From the NCBI RefSeq assembly GCF_017309585.1, contig NZ_CP071321.1, positions 62,001 to 126,000 of the forward strand: a DNA stretch of 64,000 nt, written 5' to 3'. Position numbers and translations under genes: made by a program. The notes under the pieces are model-generated. The model was given only the letters and a program-made list of their open reading frames with translations. It ran no database searches and was not told where the DNA came from. The number at the start of each line of letters is the position of its first letter. Positions within the stretch are counted from its first letter, which is position 1. Below are positions 17,777-26,704 of the stretch, in pieces. The stretch is from Nitrogeniibacter aestuarii (GTDB lineage Bacteria; Pseudomonadota; Gammaproteobacteria; Burkholderiales; Rhodocyclaceae).

Positions 17777-17804
17777 CCCCCGGCCGCTGAATGGCGGTCG
17801 GGGG
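17777..17804 (+). terminator. Hairpin after NCS1 permease
   Basis: CCCCCGGCCGC / GCGGTCGGGGG, an 11-bp stem with one mismatch and a short loop, 29 bp past the permease stop. No T-run follows, so factor-independent termination is uncertain. Confidence 0.4.
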
Positions 17805-17914
17805 TTCCCGCATCTGATGTGGGCGCAGAACGCGCACGATCGTCAAGAACATGCAGGATAGTGGCGAGTAACCGCCCCACCGTGGCCGGGCGAAACCCTT
17901 CCGACCGGTTCGCC

Positions 17915-18388
17915 CTACCTGAGCTGCGCGCCAATCACGAACGCGTTATAGCCCGCGTGGGACAGCCAGAGCGCGAAAACGGCAAACACCTGTCGGCCGA
18001 GCGTAGGAGCCGATACGGCGCTGAAGGCGCCAGCGGTCAGTAAAAAGGCCAAGGGGGCAGAGGCCAGGGCATCGCTCCCGGACTGCAGCACATGGGCTGC
18101 GGCGAATGCCGACCCGATGATCAGGATGCCAGCGACCCGGCCGCTGTCTCGATGACGCGTAGACAGCAGAGCCACCCGACGAAAAAGTACCGCAGCGCCG
18201 AGCAACAGCGCTGTTTCACGTGCAGGACCCCAGAGCACAAGCTCGACGCCCGGATGATCCGGCGCGATCGCAGTCATCACGACGATGAGCGCGATGGCAA
18301 TGACGGCCGCCATCATGGGCGAACCCGACAACGGTGGAACTGATCCGAGGGGTCTGCGTGCGGGCTTGAGCGTTGGGCGACCGTTCAC
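17915..18388 (-). CDS. Small integral membrane protein of unknown function
   Basis: 157 aa with four or five hydrophobic helices. It begins at GTG 18388, overlapping the last codons of the glycerophosphotransferase-like gene. The final helix ends LWLSHAGYNAFVIGAQLR, loosely resembling the H-x-x-x-N motif of CPBP-type intramembrane proteases, but the glutamate motif of that family was not seen. It is the last gene of the phosphonate operon by position. Function not assigned. Confidence 0.6.
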   Translation of the reverse strand: MNGRPTLKPARRPLGSVPPLSGSPMMAAVIAIALIVVMTAIAPDHPGVELVLWGPARETALLLGAAVLFRRVALLSTRHRDSGRVAGILIIGSAFAAAHVLQSGSDALASAPLAFLLTAGAFSAVSAPTLGRQVFAVFALWLSHAGYNAFVIGAQLR

Positions 18389-19776
18389 GCCGAGACGGTC
18401 CGTGCGGTTGGGGATGCGGATGCGTTCTCAGTAGCCGGTGCCCCGGCCGCACGGGCGATGACGTCGGCCGTGGGCGCGCTGGCGGCGCCGAAGTTGGCGA
18501 CGTAGTGATGGCGGGTGTGAGCGATGCGTGCTGCACGTTCCGGATCCGCGAGCTCGGCCGCTACGATCTGACCAAGGTGGGGCAGATCGGACAGATCAAT
18601 CCGGCGACCGATCACGTCGAGCATCTCGATCTCCCACGGCTCGAATTCCAGATCCATGGCTTCGAAGCCTCGCTTGTCGACCGGGAGGTCCATAGTCAAT
18701 ACGGGGCGCCCCGTCAGGAACGCAAAGTCGAATACGATCCCCGAGATGTCCGACACGAGGATGTCCGATGCAGCCATGGCGTCGACCGGGTCGCGACCGA
18801 GATCCCAGCGAAAGCCGGGTTGTGCGTCGGTGACGCGGCGCAGGGCGTCGATGAGCGCCTGCTCTGAGCGCAGGCTCTGGGGGTGCGGGCGGACGATGAC
18901 CTGCATGCCGGCGGAGGAAAGCGCATCGATCAGTGCCTCGCCACAACGCGCCAGCAGTCCGTTGCGTCCCCAGGTCGGCGCCAGTAGTACCGTAGGCGCC
19001 TTGTCTGGTGCCTGATCGCGCCGCAGCGCGGCTTCGGCGTACCGTGGCGCCAGCCGATCGTAATATAGGCAGCCGGTGGTGTGCAGGGCCTTGTGGGGAC
19101 GTCCACGCAGCGCCTCGAGGGCGCGGATGACCCGTGCCTGATGAGGGCCGCTGATGACCACCGAATCGAAGAAGTCGAATGAATAGGGCCGGTTGAATGA
19201 TTTGTCGGTGGGGGAATGGATGACGTGCATGTAATGATGAACGTGTGGCGAGCGACGGACCTGCATCACATCAAGGCCGGGTGTCGTCATGCACACGACG
19301 CGGGCGCGCAGCGTTCTCAAACGAGCCCAGGCCATGTGGCCGTTACCGATGCATTCGGCACTGAACAGGGGGTAGCGTGTATCGCCCTCAAGGCCGAGCA
19401 AGGGGTCGTCGACATCGTTGGTCAGGTACAGGCAGGGCAGCTTGCGGGCAGCCAGCTGCTCGATCAACGGGCCGAAGGTGGCTTCATATTGAGCGCCCTC
19501 GCTGAACAGCACCACGGTGGCTTCGTGTTTGTTTCGCCGCATGCCCCGGGGCGACGCCAGCATGCCCAGACGCGTGCCGACACGGTAGGCAAGATCCCGA
19601 ACCACGAAGTAAGCAGTACCGGCGATGCCGGCAATGGCGGAGAAGATCAGGCTGCCCGTGCCCGGATCCAGATAGAGTAGGGCGGCGGGTGATGACGGCT
19701 GCGAGATCGTCGCCGATGCAATGGCACCGCAGCATAGCGCGAGCAGAAGGAATGGATGGAAGGGAATTACGCGCAT
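18385..19776 (-). CDS. CDP-glycerol glycerophosphotransferase family protein
   Basis: 463 aa. An N-terminal hydrophobic signal/anchor (two helices within the first 65 residues) is followed by a GT-B-like domain of the TagB/TagF family: ATVVLFSEGAQYEATFGPLIEQL, HVIHSPTDKSFNRPYSFDFFDSVVISGPHQ, LLAPTWGRNGLL, VIVRPHPQS and the donor-site region DILVSDISGIVFDFAFLTGRPVLTMD. Family members transfer phospho-alditols from CDP donors. In this operon a CMP-activated phosphonate from the neighbouring cytidylyltransferase is a plausible donor instead of CDP-glycerol. It lies 18 bp from the LysE gene and overlaps the next small membrane gene. Confidence 0.82.
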   Translation of the reverse strand: MRVIPFHPFLLLALCCGAIASATISQPSSPAALLYLDPGTGSLIFSAIAGIAGTAYFVVRDLAYRVGTRLGMLASPRGMRRNKHEATVVLFSEGAQYEATFGPLIEQLAARKLPCLYLTNDVDDPLLGLEGDTRYPLFSAECIGNGHMAWARLRTLRARVVCMTTPGLDVMQVRRSPHVHHYMHVIHSPTDKSFNRPYSFDFFDSVVISGPHQARVIRALEALRGRPHKALHTTGCLYYDRLAPRYAEAALRRDQAPDKAPTVLLAPTWGRNGLLARCGEALIDALSSAGMQVIVRPHPQSLRSEQALIDALRRVTDAQPGFRWDLGRDPVDAMAASDILVSDISGIVFDFAFLTGRPVLTMDLPVDKRGFEAMDLEFEPWEIEMLDVIGRRIDLSDLPHLGQIVAAELADPERAARIAHTRHHYVANFGAASAPTADVIARAAGAPATENASASPTARTVSA

Positions 19777-19794
19777 GGGTCAGACTCCGGGCGA

Positions 19795-20445
19795 CTAGGT
19801 CAGGGTGTTGATGAGCAGCGTGAGGCCGAACAGAAAGAAAGCGACTGAGCTGGCGCGGGACACGGCATGCGCCGAGCCGGGCCTTGCCAGCCAGCGACGC
19901 GCTTTCGCGGCGACGCCGGCATAGACTGCGTGAACCGCGATCAGCGCGACGCAGTATGTGGCGATGGCGATGAGCAGCGGGCCTGCCGCTGCCTCGAGCG
20001 AATCATGTTCGCCGACGAACTGGGGCAATACGGACAGGAAAAATCCCAGTGACTTGGGGTTGCTGGTCTGGAGCATCGCCCCTCGGAGCAGAATGCGTTG
20101 ATTCTCTTGTGGGTCGAGCGCCTCGTGGGTGTGTTGCGCGGTGACCTGCAGGATGATTCTCGGCTCGCGGTGCCAGGTTCTATAGGCGAGGTAGAACAGA
20201 TAACCGATCCCCAGTGATTTGAGCAGCGTGAACAGATAGGCTGACGAGTGAATCAGCAGCCCGACGCCTGCAGAGGATGCGGCCGCCATGATGGCGGCCC
20301 CCAAGGCGAGGCCGACGACCCCGCTCATGGACATGCGCCAGCCCAGCGCAAGCGAGTTGTCGATGGTCATCAGTACGCCAGGGCCGGGACTGGCGACCGT
20401 CAGGACCACCATCAACAGGAAAGGAATGTAGTGCTCTGCCATCAT
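19795..20445 (-). CDS. LysE-family translocator
   Basis: 216 aa, six predicted helices. The N-terminus has the LysE/RhtB motif SPGPGVLMTIDNSLALGWRMSMSGVVGLALG, and the middle has ...MLQTSNPKSLGFFLSVLPQFV. Family members export amino acids. It overlaps the YidC-sulfatase gene by 4 bp. In a phosphonate operon it could export a phosphonate amino acid such as phosphonoalanine, or protect against its accumulation; that is inference from position. Confidence 0.85.
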   Translation of the reverse strand: MMAEHYIPFLLMVVLTVASPGPGVLMTIDNSLALGWRMSMSGVVGLALGAAIMAAASSAGVGLLIHSSAYLFTLLKSLGIGYLFYLAYRTWHREPRIILQVTAQHTHEALDPQENQRILLRGAMLQTSNPKSLGFFLSVLPQFVGEHDSLEAAAGPLLIAIATYCVALIAVHAVYAGVAAKARRWLARPGSAHAVSRASSVAFFLFGLTLLINTLT

Positions 20446-23072
20446 GGCGCTCCTGACGTGACCATTCGGGTGGCGGGAGGGTGCGCGTGATCGTGGCGTG
20501 GCAGCTCGGCAAAATCCGTCCCGTTGGCGGTGTGCCAGCTCAGGGCCTGGCTGACCGGGCCGCGGTTCTCATGCACTGCGTCGATGACGTACTTGTCGTG
20601 AGTCTGGCCGGCGGGTTGCCAGGGGGTCTCGTAGAGCGTCACCGGCGGCACCAGTGGCGTATAACGGATCGTCTTGCCCGTGGCCCGGTCCAGGCATCCG
20701 CCGATGGTTTCGCACAGCATGCCGGGCACGCTGAAGTTCGCGATGTAGGTCGGATCTTCCCTCAGGGTGTGGTCGGCGTTAAACGGTTTGACCATCAGGA
20801 AGGCCTGATACATGGCGTACTTGCGCTGACCGGGGATGCCGTCGAGTAGCGGGTTGTCAGACACCCAGCCGTGGTCGGAAGCCAGCACGATGTAGGTATT
20901 GTCGAGCACGCCCTGTTCGCGCATCCAGGAGACAAATTCGCCAACGCCGAGCAGCACGCAGCGATGGGTTTCAAAGATCTTCTGGGTCTCGGCATCCTTG
21001 AAGCGCGGGGCGACCCGCGAGACCTTCCCGTCGCGTGCATCGGTCGGCAGGCAATCGTCGTCGAGAAGGAAGGGCGCGCGTGGCGTTTCGTTGGTGATGA
21101 AGTTGAACGTCGGCCGGTCCGAGTCCAGGGAGCTGACCTGCGGCAGCGCGTGCAAGCTGAAGAAGTTGTTCAGGTATTTGTCCAGTCGCTTCTTCCAGGC
21201 GAACGACATCGATAGCCATTGGCCGCCGTCGTAAATGGCGTTCTTGAGCGAATGGGGTGCGATCCGGAACAGCGTAATCGCGAGGTATTGCTTGGTGAGT
21301 CCCTGAAAAAAGTCGCTGGACTGCTCCGACGTGACTTTGCGCTTTCGCTCCTGAACACCCTGCCCGATCGAGTGAATGCAGCGTCCCTTGCCGGTCTTTG
21401 CGTATTGCTGATTGAAGAGATCGCAGTCACCCGAGCGCACGAGACCAAACCAGAACGGATCGGAATACTGCACGTCGTAACCCCGGGCGTGGAAGTTCTC
21501 GACATACAGTCGGTAGGCGTCCGACACCTTCTCCTTCAGCGTGCCGTCCTGACGCGCATTGATGGCGCCCACCGTGTAATCGGGTCCGCCAAAGACGGAT
21601 GGCAGTCCGTTGATGGTGCGGTTGCCGCTTGAAATCACATTGGGGAACCAACTGAAGCCCAGCAATTGTGTCTTGAGCTGGGGTTCGTCCTCGAGAATGG
21701 CCGGGATGTACCCGCTCATGGCGCCATCGAGAAAGATCAGCAGCACGTTGGGTTCGGTGCGCGAATACCTGAACAATTTGGTGTCCGGCGTTGCCGCAGC
21801 CAGCGTCTGGTCGATGCGCTTGTCGAGTGACCACAGGCTGGCGCCGATGCTCAGTACGCTGGTCAGCAAGAGCACGCCCAGGACGTTGCGTAGTGCATTG
21901 GGGTGGCGGACGGTCAGCCACAGGCTGAACATGACCACTGCGCCGGTGAGGAACAGGTCCAGCGCGAGGCTGCCTGCACCCGGTGCCAGGGCTTGTGGTG
22001 TGAAGAACACGAAGTTGTCGAGCATGCCGGCGTCCGGCTGCTGCACGAAGGCGAACACCAGGGCGAGGGTGGTGACGCAGAAGGCGAGCACACTGGTCCA
22101 GGCCCGCCATGCCGGATTGAAGAGTCGATACGCGATGGCGCACAACAGCAAAGCTGGAATGGACGACAGCAGGGCTGCGACCAGGACGAAGGGGATGTAG
22201 CCACTGAGGCCGTCAACGTTGTCTTCAAGGCTGGCAAAACCGATTGGCAACGCAACGATCACAAGCATGAACAGGCAGGCGCAGGCCAGCCAGTAGGTGC
22301 GCCCAATGGTGCCCGACAGGCTGTCGAGCAAGCGTTGTGTACGACCGCTGCGCCAGACACCGAGGAGGTCGCCCAACAGTCGCATCAGGTGCGAACGTTG
22401 TGGCACGCCGCCGATACCGTCGCGCGCATACCAGGCGCTTTTCGCCAGCGAGAGCACGTTGTTGAACGTCCAGTACAGCACCAGGCCGCTCGGTGAGGCG
22501 TAAAGCAGGACCAGGAAAATCAGCGCGACGCCGACTCCTTGCGCCCACTGCCCCGACGTGAGCTGACGTGCATACAGTTCCAGCGCGAGCAGGTTGACCG
22601 CCGTCATGACCAAGGGCAGCAGGTTGGCACCGGCCAGCAATCCGTCCGGTCGGGCCAGATCATCGATGAACAGGAACGAGGCCCCGTTGAAGGGCGCATA
22701 GTCGGACAGCAGACCGAAGGCGGCAATGAAGAACGGAATCTGGATTGCCAGAGGCGCCAGTGCGCGAAGGGCGTACGCCGGGTGGTAACCGTGCAACTGA
22801 TAGAGCTGGCGCAGCATCATGTGCAATTCCTGCCCCTTGAAGACGGCACGGAACTCGTCGATTTTGGACCGCATCCTCTGCTGGATGGCACGCTCCCTGG
22901 CCTGGACCTTTTCAGCCCAGTGGTAAGCGGGCATGAGCAGCAGATTGAAGACGACGCTCAGCACGATCAGCGCAAGACCGTGGCTGTGCGTCAGGCTGTA
23001 CGCGAATTGAAGCACTTCGAGCAAGGCCCAGCGGATGGGCGCAATCAAGAACAAATCGAGCGAATCGAGCAT
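20442..23072 (-). CDS. YidC/Oxa1-type insertase domain fused to a sulfatase/phosphoglycerol-transferase-like domain
   Basis: 876-aa two-part membrane protein. Residues about 1-225 are a YidC/Oxa1 core: LALIVLSVVFNLLLMPAY, a charged amphipathic hairpin (about 52-95), ALAPLAIQIPFFIAAFGLLSDY, then TM segments ending YASPSGLVLYWTFNNVLSLAKS. The big periplasmic P1 domain of Gram-negative YidC is absent. Residues about 255-420 hold four to five more helices. Residues about 440-850 are an alkaline-phosphatase-superfamily domain: NVLLIFLDG (D449), the nucleophile region SSGNRTINGLPS (481-492), FNFITNETPRAPF (about 656-668) and the metal motif ASDHG (731-735). It is like LTA-synthase/OpgB enzymes, which transfer phosphoglycerol outside the membrane. 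Not the housekeeping yidC, which would be next to rnpA. I do not know this fusion as a described family. Confidence 0.8.
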   Translation of the reverse strand: MLDSLDLFLIAPIRWALLEVLQFAYSLTHSHGLALIVLSVVFNLLLMPAYHWAEKVQARERAIQQRMRSKIDEFRAVFKGQELHMMLRQLYQLHGYHPAYALRALAPLAIQIPFFIAAFGLLSDYAPFNGASFLFIDDLARPDGLLAGANLLPLVMTAVNLLALELYARQLTSGQWAQGVGVALIFLVLLYASPSGLVLYWTFNNVLSLAKSAWYARDGIGGVPQRSHLMRLLGDLLGVWRSGRTQRLLDSLSGTIGRTYWLACACLFMLVIVALPIGFASLEDNVDGLSGYIPFVLVAALLSSIPALLLCAIAYRLFNPAWRAWTSVLAFCVTTLALVFAFVQQPDAGMLDNFVFFTPQALAPGAGSLALDLFLTGAVVMFSLWLTVRHPNALRNVLGVLLLTSVLSIGASLWSLDKRIDQTLAAATPDTKLFRYSRTEPNVLLIFLDGAMSGYIPAILEDEPQLKTQLLGFSWFPNVISSGNRTINGLPSVFGGPDYTVGAINARQDGTLKEKVSDAYRLYVENFHARGYDVQYSDPFWFGLVRSGDCDLFNQQYAKTGKGRCIHSIGQGVQERKRKVTSEQSSDFFQGLTKQYLAITLFRIAPHSLKNAIYDGGQWLSMSFAWKKRLDKYLNNFFSLHALPQVSSLDSDRPTFNFITNETPRAPFLLDDDCLPTDARDGKVSRVAPRFKDAETQKIFETHRCVLLGVGEFVSWMREQGVLDNTYIVLASDHGWVSDNPLLDGIPGQRKYAMYQAFLMVKPFNADHTLREDPTYIANFSVPGMLCETIGGCLDRATGKTIRYTPLVPPVTLYETPWQPAGQTHDKYVIDAVHENRGPVSQALSWHTANGTDFAELPRHDHAHPPATRMVTSGAP

Positions 23073-23114
23073 CGGTTCAGTGGTATCCGGAAGTCGTGTC
23101 AGGGGCAGTGAGGA

Positions 23115-23933
23115 TCAGGCAGCGGCACGCACGGCAGGAAAGAGGCCATGCGCGATGGCGAGGTCCTGCGGGGTATCGACTTCGAACCAGGCTTGTTCAA
23201 GCGTATCGACCGCGCGGATACGGAAGCCGGACCCGACGAGATCCTGCATGGCGTACTCAAGCGGAGCACTCCGGCCTGCGGTTTCAATGGTTCGTGTGAC
23301 GGCAGATTGCAGGTCACTACATGCGGCCCCGCGTGCGACGCAGGTCAGATTGACGGTCTTGAAGGTGTCCGCCAGTTCGAAACCCCGTGCTCGCACCGAC
23401 TCGTGAAGCCAGGCGGTGACCACCCCGTCGGCGACCGTGGCGAATGTGCCGGACAGGGTCGGTCGATAGGGCGCGAGCAGGGTTGCGGCGTCGCACTGAT
23501 TCAGGTTGTCAAGCAAGCGCGTGAGCAACTCACGCTCAAGCACGACATCGCCCTCGATCAGCAATAGGTCGTGCGCTTCACGGTGGCTCTCTGCCGCGTC
23601 AAGGGCGAGTTTCAGCGAATAGACGGAGCCCGTGCTGGCGTAGTCCGGGTTATGAACAAAGTCGATCTGCATGGGACTTGAGTTGGTGGCCATCCATTGG
23701 CTGACGAAGGCGCGGATGTCCGCTTGCAGGTAGCCGACGACAAGCGTCAGTCGCTGGATACCCAGCGCATCGAGGTGCGCGAGCATGCGCTCCAGGATGG
23801 CCTGATCTGACACCTTGACCAGGCACTTGGGTGTCTCGCGGGTGTTTTCCTTGAGGCGGCTGCCCAGTCCGGCAGCGAGGATGATGGCGTGGTACGGGTG
23901 TCGCGCCATGGCAGGGCTGTTTTCATTGATCAT
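23115..23933 (-). CDS. Nucleotidyltransferase, LicC/PntC-like (probable phosphonate cytidylyltransferase)
   Basis: 272 aa from ATG 23933 (GGAG in the leader). NTP-transferase fold with AIILAAGLGSRLKENTRETPKCLVKV at residues 15-40, the metal aspartate in LLIEGDVV, and the C-terminal WFEVDTPQDLAIA motif of LicC-like cytidylyltransferases. LicC makes CDP-choline; PntC makes CMP-2-aminoethylphosphonate. With PEP mutase and an aminotransferase in the same operon, the likely substrate is an aminophosphonate, activated for transfer to a cell-surface glycan or lipid. 42 bp separate it from the fusion gene downstream. Confidence 0.82.
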   Translation of the reverse strand: MINENSPAMARHPYHAIILAAGLGSRLKENTRETPKCLVKVSDQAILERMLAHLDALGIQRLTLVVGYLQADIRAFVSQWMATNSSPMQIDFVHNPDYASTGSVYSLKLALDAAESHREAHDLLLIEGDVVLERELLTRLLDNLNQCDAATLLAPYRPTLSGTFATVADGVVTAWLHESVRARGFELADTFKTVNLTCVARGAACSDLQSAVTRTIETAGRSAPLEYAMQDLVGSGFRIRAVDTLEQAWFEVDTPQDLAIAHGLFPAVRAAA

Positions 23934-24023
23934 GGATTCAGTCTCCAAACGTGTGCAGGGTGAGCTGCGGTCGACGCGAGCGGCGCCGATCGGGCGGTGT
24001 CAGGTGGGTGAGTCGGTGCGTCG

Positions 24024-25217
24024 TCAGTTCAGGCGCCGGAGCAGTTCGCGCAGCCGGCCCAGGCCTTCCATCACATCGTTGTCGCCAATCGCATACGAGA
24101 GGCGAACACTGCTGGGGTCACCGAACGCCGCGCCTGAAACGAGGGCAATGTGCGCTTGATCGAGCGCGAGCTCGCAGAAAACATCGACATCGTCGATGGT
24201 GCGATCACCCAGTCGTTTGCCAAGGTAGGCGGATACGTCGAGGAACAGATAGAACGCACCCTGAGCCGGGGCGGCGGTGATGTCGGGCATGTCGGCGATG
24301 ATGGCCAGCGCGCGTTCGAGTCGTTCATCGAGCGCTCTGTTGACCGTGGCAATGAACTGCCCGTCGTCCCGGTCAAGTGCGTGACTGATGGCGTACTGGG
24401 CGACTGCACTGGGGTTCGACGTCGTGTGACCCTGGAGATTGGCCATGGCTTTGATGACAGGTGCGGGTGCCGCCACATAGCCAAGCCGCCACCCGGTCAG
24501 CGCGTGGCTCTTGGAGAACGAGTTCACCAGAATGGCTCGAGCCTTTAATTCCGGATGGCTGGTCAGGATATGGGCATGGCGATGGCCTGCGCGCACCAGC
24601 GAGGCATAGCACTCGTCGAAGATGATCCACAGGCCATGCTTGATGGCAAGCGCGGCGATCCGTTCCAGTTCTGAGGCGTCGTAGACCACCCCGGTGGGAT
24701 TGTTGGGAGAGTTGATGATGATGGCCCGGGTTTTCGGACCGATCGCTTTCTCGACGTCGCTGGCGAGCAGTTGATACTTGCTGGGCCGAGTGTCGACGAA
24801 TACCGGGCGACCCTGGGCAAGTTCGACCTGTGTCGGGAAGGTCACCCAGTAGGGTGATGGAATGATGACTTCGTCACCCGGATCGAGCAGCACCATGGCA
24901 GCGTTGTACAACGCTTGTTTGGCACCGGCGGTGAGCCCGACCTCCTCCATGCTGTAGTCGAGACCCGTGTGGCGTGAGACGACCCTGCTGACCTGCTGAC
25001 GCAACGCGGGCAGGCCGAGCGTCGGCGTGTAGGTGTTCTTGCCGGAGGCGATCGCACCGCGTGCGCCTTCCTTGATCAGCTCGAAGGTATCCACGTCGAG
25101 TTCGCCGGCCGCGAAGTTGATGACCTCGATGCCGCGGGCCTTCATTTCGTTGGCGATGGTTCGCATGCGCGAAGTGCCGGGGGGCTGAATGGTCTGGGTG
25201 CGTTGTGACAGCATCAT
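24024..25217 (-). CDS. Class I pyridoxal-phosphate aminotransferase (aspartate-aminotransferase-like)
   Basis: 397 aa. Fold-type I signatures: TYTPTLGLPALRQQV, TAGAKQALYNAAMVLLDPGDEVIIPSPYWVTFP, the NSPNNPTGVV loop, DECYA, and the PLP lysine in NSFSKSHALTGWRLGY. It ends with VRLSYAIG, which places the substrate-carboxylate arginine. In this operon it follows PEP mutase with no phosphonopyruvate decarboxylase between, so direct transamination of phosphonopyruvate to phosphonoalanine is the simplest reading. The 2-aminoethylphosphonate aminotransferases (PhnW) belong to a different subclass. Confidence 0.87.
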   Translation of the reverse strand: MMLSQRTQTIQPPGTSRMRTIANEMKARGIEVINFAAGELDVDTFELIKEGARGAIASGKNTYTPTLGLPALRQQVSRVVSRHTGLDYSMEEVGLTAGAKQALYNAAMVLLDPGDEVIIPSPYWVTFPTQVELAQGRPVFVDTRPSKYQLLASDVEKAIGPKTRAIIINSPNNPTGVVYDASELERIAALAIKHGLWIIFDECYASLVRAGHRHAHILTSHPELKARAILVNSFSKSHALTGWRLGYVAAPAPVIKAMANLQGHTTSNPSAVAQYAISHALDRDDGQFIATVNRALDERLERALAIIADMPDITAAPAQGAFYLFLDVSAYLGKRLGDRTIDDVDVFCELALDQAHIALVSGAAFGDPSSVRLSYAIGDNDVMEGLGRLRELLRRLN

Positions 25218-25284
25218 GAGTTGCGTCCTTGAGTGTGGCGGGTGTCAGCCGCGCCATGGGTGTCTGGGTGGTCGATCGAGGAAA

Positions 25285-26175
25285 TCAACGGGTGCCCGGA
25301 ATCAGGTGGAGGATTTCGTCGATTCCGAGGCAGCGGCCTTCCACTTCCAGCGTGCGGCCGTTGCGCAGAATCTCCTCGGCGACGTCCCTCATGGCCAGAT
25401 AGGCGCTGCGCAACATGTGATTGGCGTAGATCACGATGTTGAAACCTGCAGCCTCCAGGTCTTCGAACCGCAGGTGGGCAAAGCTGGTTGGCACGCAGAC
25501 CAGTGGCACGTCCGGATGGTGTTGGCGGAATTGGTGGGCAAACGCGAGGATCTCGGCGCCATCCTTGCGCCGACTGTGGATCATGATTCCGTCGGCGCCC
25601 GCTTCGACGTACGCCAGGCAGCGTGACAGGGCATCATCCGCACCGCGGTCGAGGATGAGGCTTTCGCATCGCGCGATGATCAGGAAATCATCGGTGACGA
25701 CGGCCTTGCGTCCCGTGCGGATCTTCTGGCAGAAGGCTTCAACATCTTCCTGCTGTTGGAACACATCGTTTCCGAACAGGGAGTTCTTCTTGAGACCGCA
25801 TTTGTCCTCGATGACCACGGCAGAGACACCTGCGCGTTCGAGCGCGCCCACGTGCAGCGCAAAATGCTCGGGTTGCCCGCCGGTATCGCCGTCGAAGATC
25901 ATGGGCAATGCGCTGACCTCGAAGATGTCATGGACGTTCAGCAGGCGGTTGCTTGCCGTCAGGATTTCGATGTCAGGCAGGCCACGCTGCGTCGAATCGG
26001 TCAGTGAACTCGACCAGATGGCGTCATAACCGACGAACCGGCCGGGTTCGGGCTCGGTGCGGGTATGCTGCGCAAGCAGCGCGGACAGCGGGCTGTGCGC
26101 TTCGAGAACGCGGATGCATTGTTTTTCCCGCAAGGCTTTTTTGAATAATGACCGCCGCTTTTCGGATGTGATCAT
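25285..26175 (-). CDS. pepM: Phosphoenolpyruvate phosphomutase (PepM)
   Basis: 296 aa of the isocitrate-lyase/PEP-mutase superfamily. The mutase-specific EDK-x5-NS motif is present as EDKCGLKKNS at residues 123-132, which separates true PepM from lyases. Metal-site aspartates lie in IFDGDTGG (residues 93-100). The enzyme isomerises PEP to phosphonopyruvate, the entry step of nearly all phosphonates; the reaction is unfavourable, so a strong next step is needed. It starts an operon with an aminotransferase and a cytidylyltransferase, 67 bp from the aminotransferase start. Confidence 0.94.
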   Translation of the reverse strand: MITSEKRRSLFKKALREKQCIRVLEAHSPLSALLAQHTRTEPEPGRFVGYDAIWSSSLTDSTQRGLPDIEILTASNRLLNVHDIFEVSALPMIFDGDTGGQPEHFALHVGALERAGVSAVVIEDKCGLKKNSLFGNDVFQQQEDVEAFCQKIRTGRKAVVTDDFLIIARCESLILDRGADDALSRCLAYVEAGADGIMIHSRRKDGAEILAFAHQFRQHHPDVPLVCVPTSFAHLRFEDLEAAGFNIVIYANHMLRSAYLAMRDVAEEILRNGRTLEVEGRCLGIDEILHLIPGTR

Positions 26176-26269
26176 GTCTATCGTCTCCTGATGCCAGTGC
26201 TATCGGTTGGATGTCCGTCGAGGCGTGTGCATCACGCTCCGGCTGGGTTGAAAAGGGTGTTTCGGTGAT

Positions 26270-26704
26270 CTATTCCTCACGCCAGCGGGTCGAGAGCCAC
26301 TGGCGCCAGTGCTCGCGTGTCTTTGCAGCGACATCGAGGTCATGCAGCGGATCGATCGGGCGTGGATAGAACAGGTCGGGGTAGTCCGTGCCTTCAATCG
26401 GAACGGGTGCCGGGTAGCGCGGGATCGCGTGAAAATGAGGGTTGGGATCCACCATCATCAGTGCCATGTAGTTGAACTTGGCCGCATGGGTCAGTGATCT
26501 GACCGTGGCCTCGTATTGCGCGATGACGCGAGGCAGTTCGGCGAAAGCAGCGGATGAGAGTGCGCCCAGGCTGAGCACGTCGCTTCGGGCGGCGATGATG
26601 CAGCTCAGCGGTGTGCTCTGGATCGGCCGGATCAGCACGACCCAGTGATCGAAGGCCCGGACTGCCGAGCGGGGAAAGTCGAAACGTTCCAAGGTGGGAT
26701 TCAT
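26270..26704 (-). CDS. HIT-domain protein
   Basis: 144 aa from ATG 26704, which overlaps the MFS stop. The histidine triad appears as NPHFHAIPRY (H-x-H with a Pro after the third position, so the third His is lost, as in some GalT/Ap4A-like relatives). FNYMALMMVDPNPHFHAIPRY is the best-conserved block. HIT proteins cleave or transfer nucleotidyl groups. Next to a phosphonate cytidylyltransferase it might act on CMP-phosphonate, but no direct evidence is visible. The stretch RYPAPVPIEGTDYPDLFYPRP is Pro-rich. Confidence 0.72.
   Translation of the reverse strand: MNPTLERFDFPRSAVRAFDHWVVLIRPIQSTPLSCIIAARSDVLSLGALSSAAFAELPRVIAQYEATVRSLTHAAKFNYMALMMVDPNPHFHAIPRYPAPVPIEGTDYPDLFYPRPIDPLHDLDVAAKTREHWRQWLSTRWREE

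Noticed and set aside
20442..23072. Reading the 876-aa protein as the housekeeping YidC
   Set aside because: It lacks the P1 periplasmic domain, carries a sulfatase-like domain, and is not near rnpA, rpmH or trmE.
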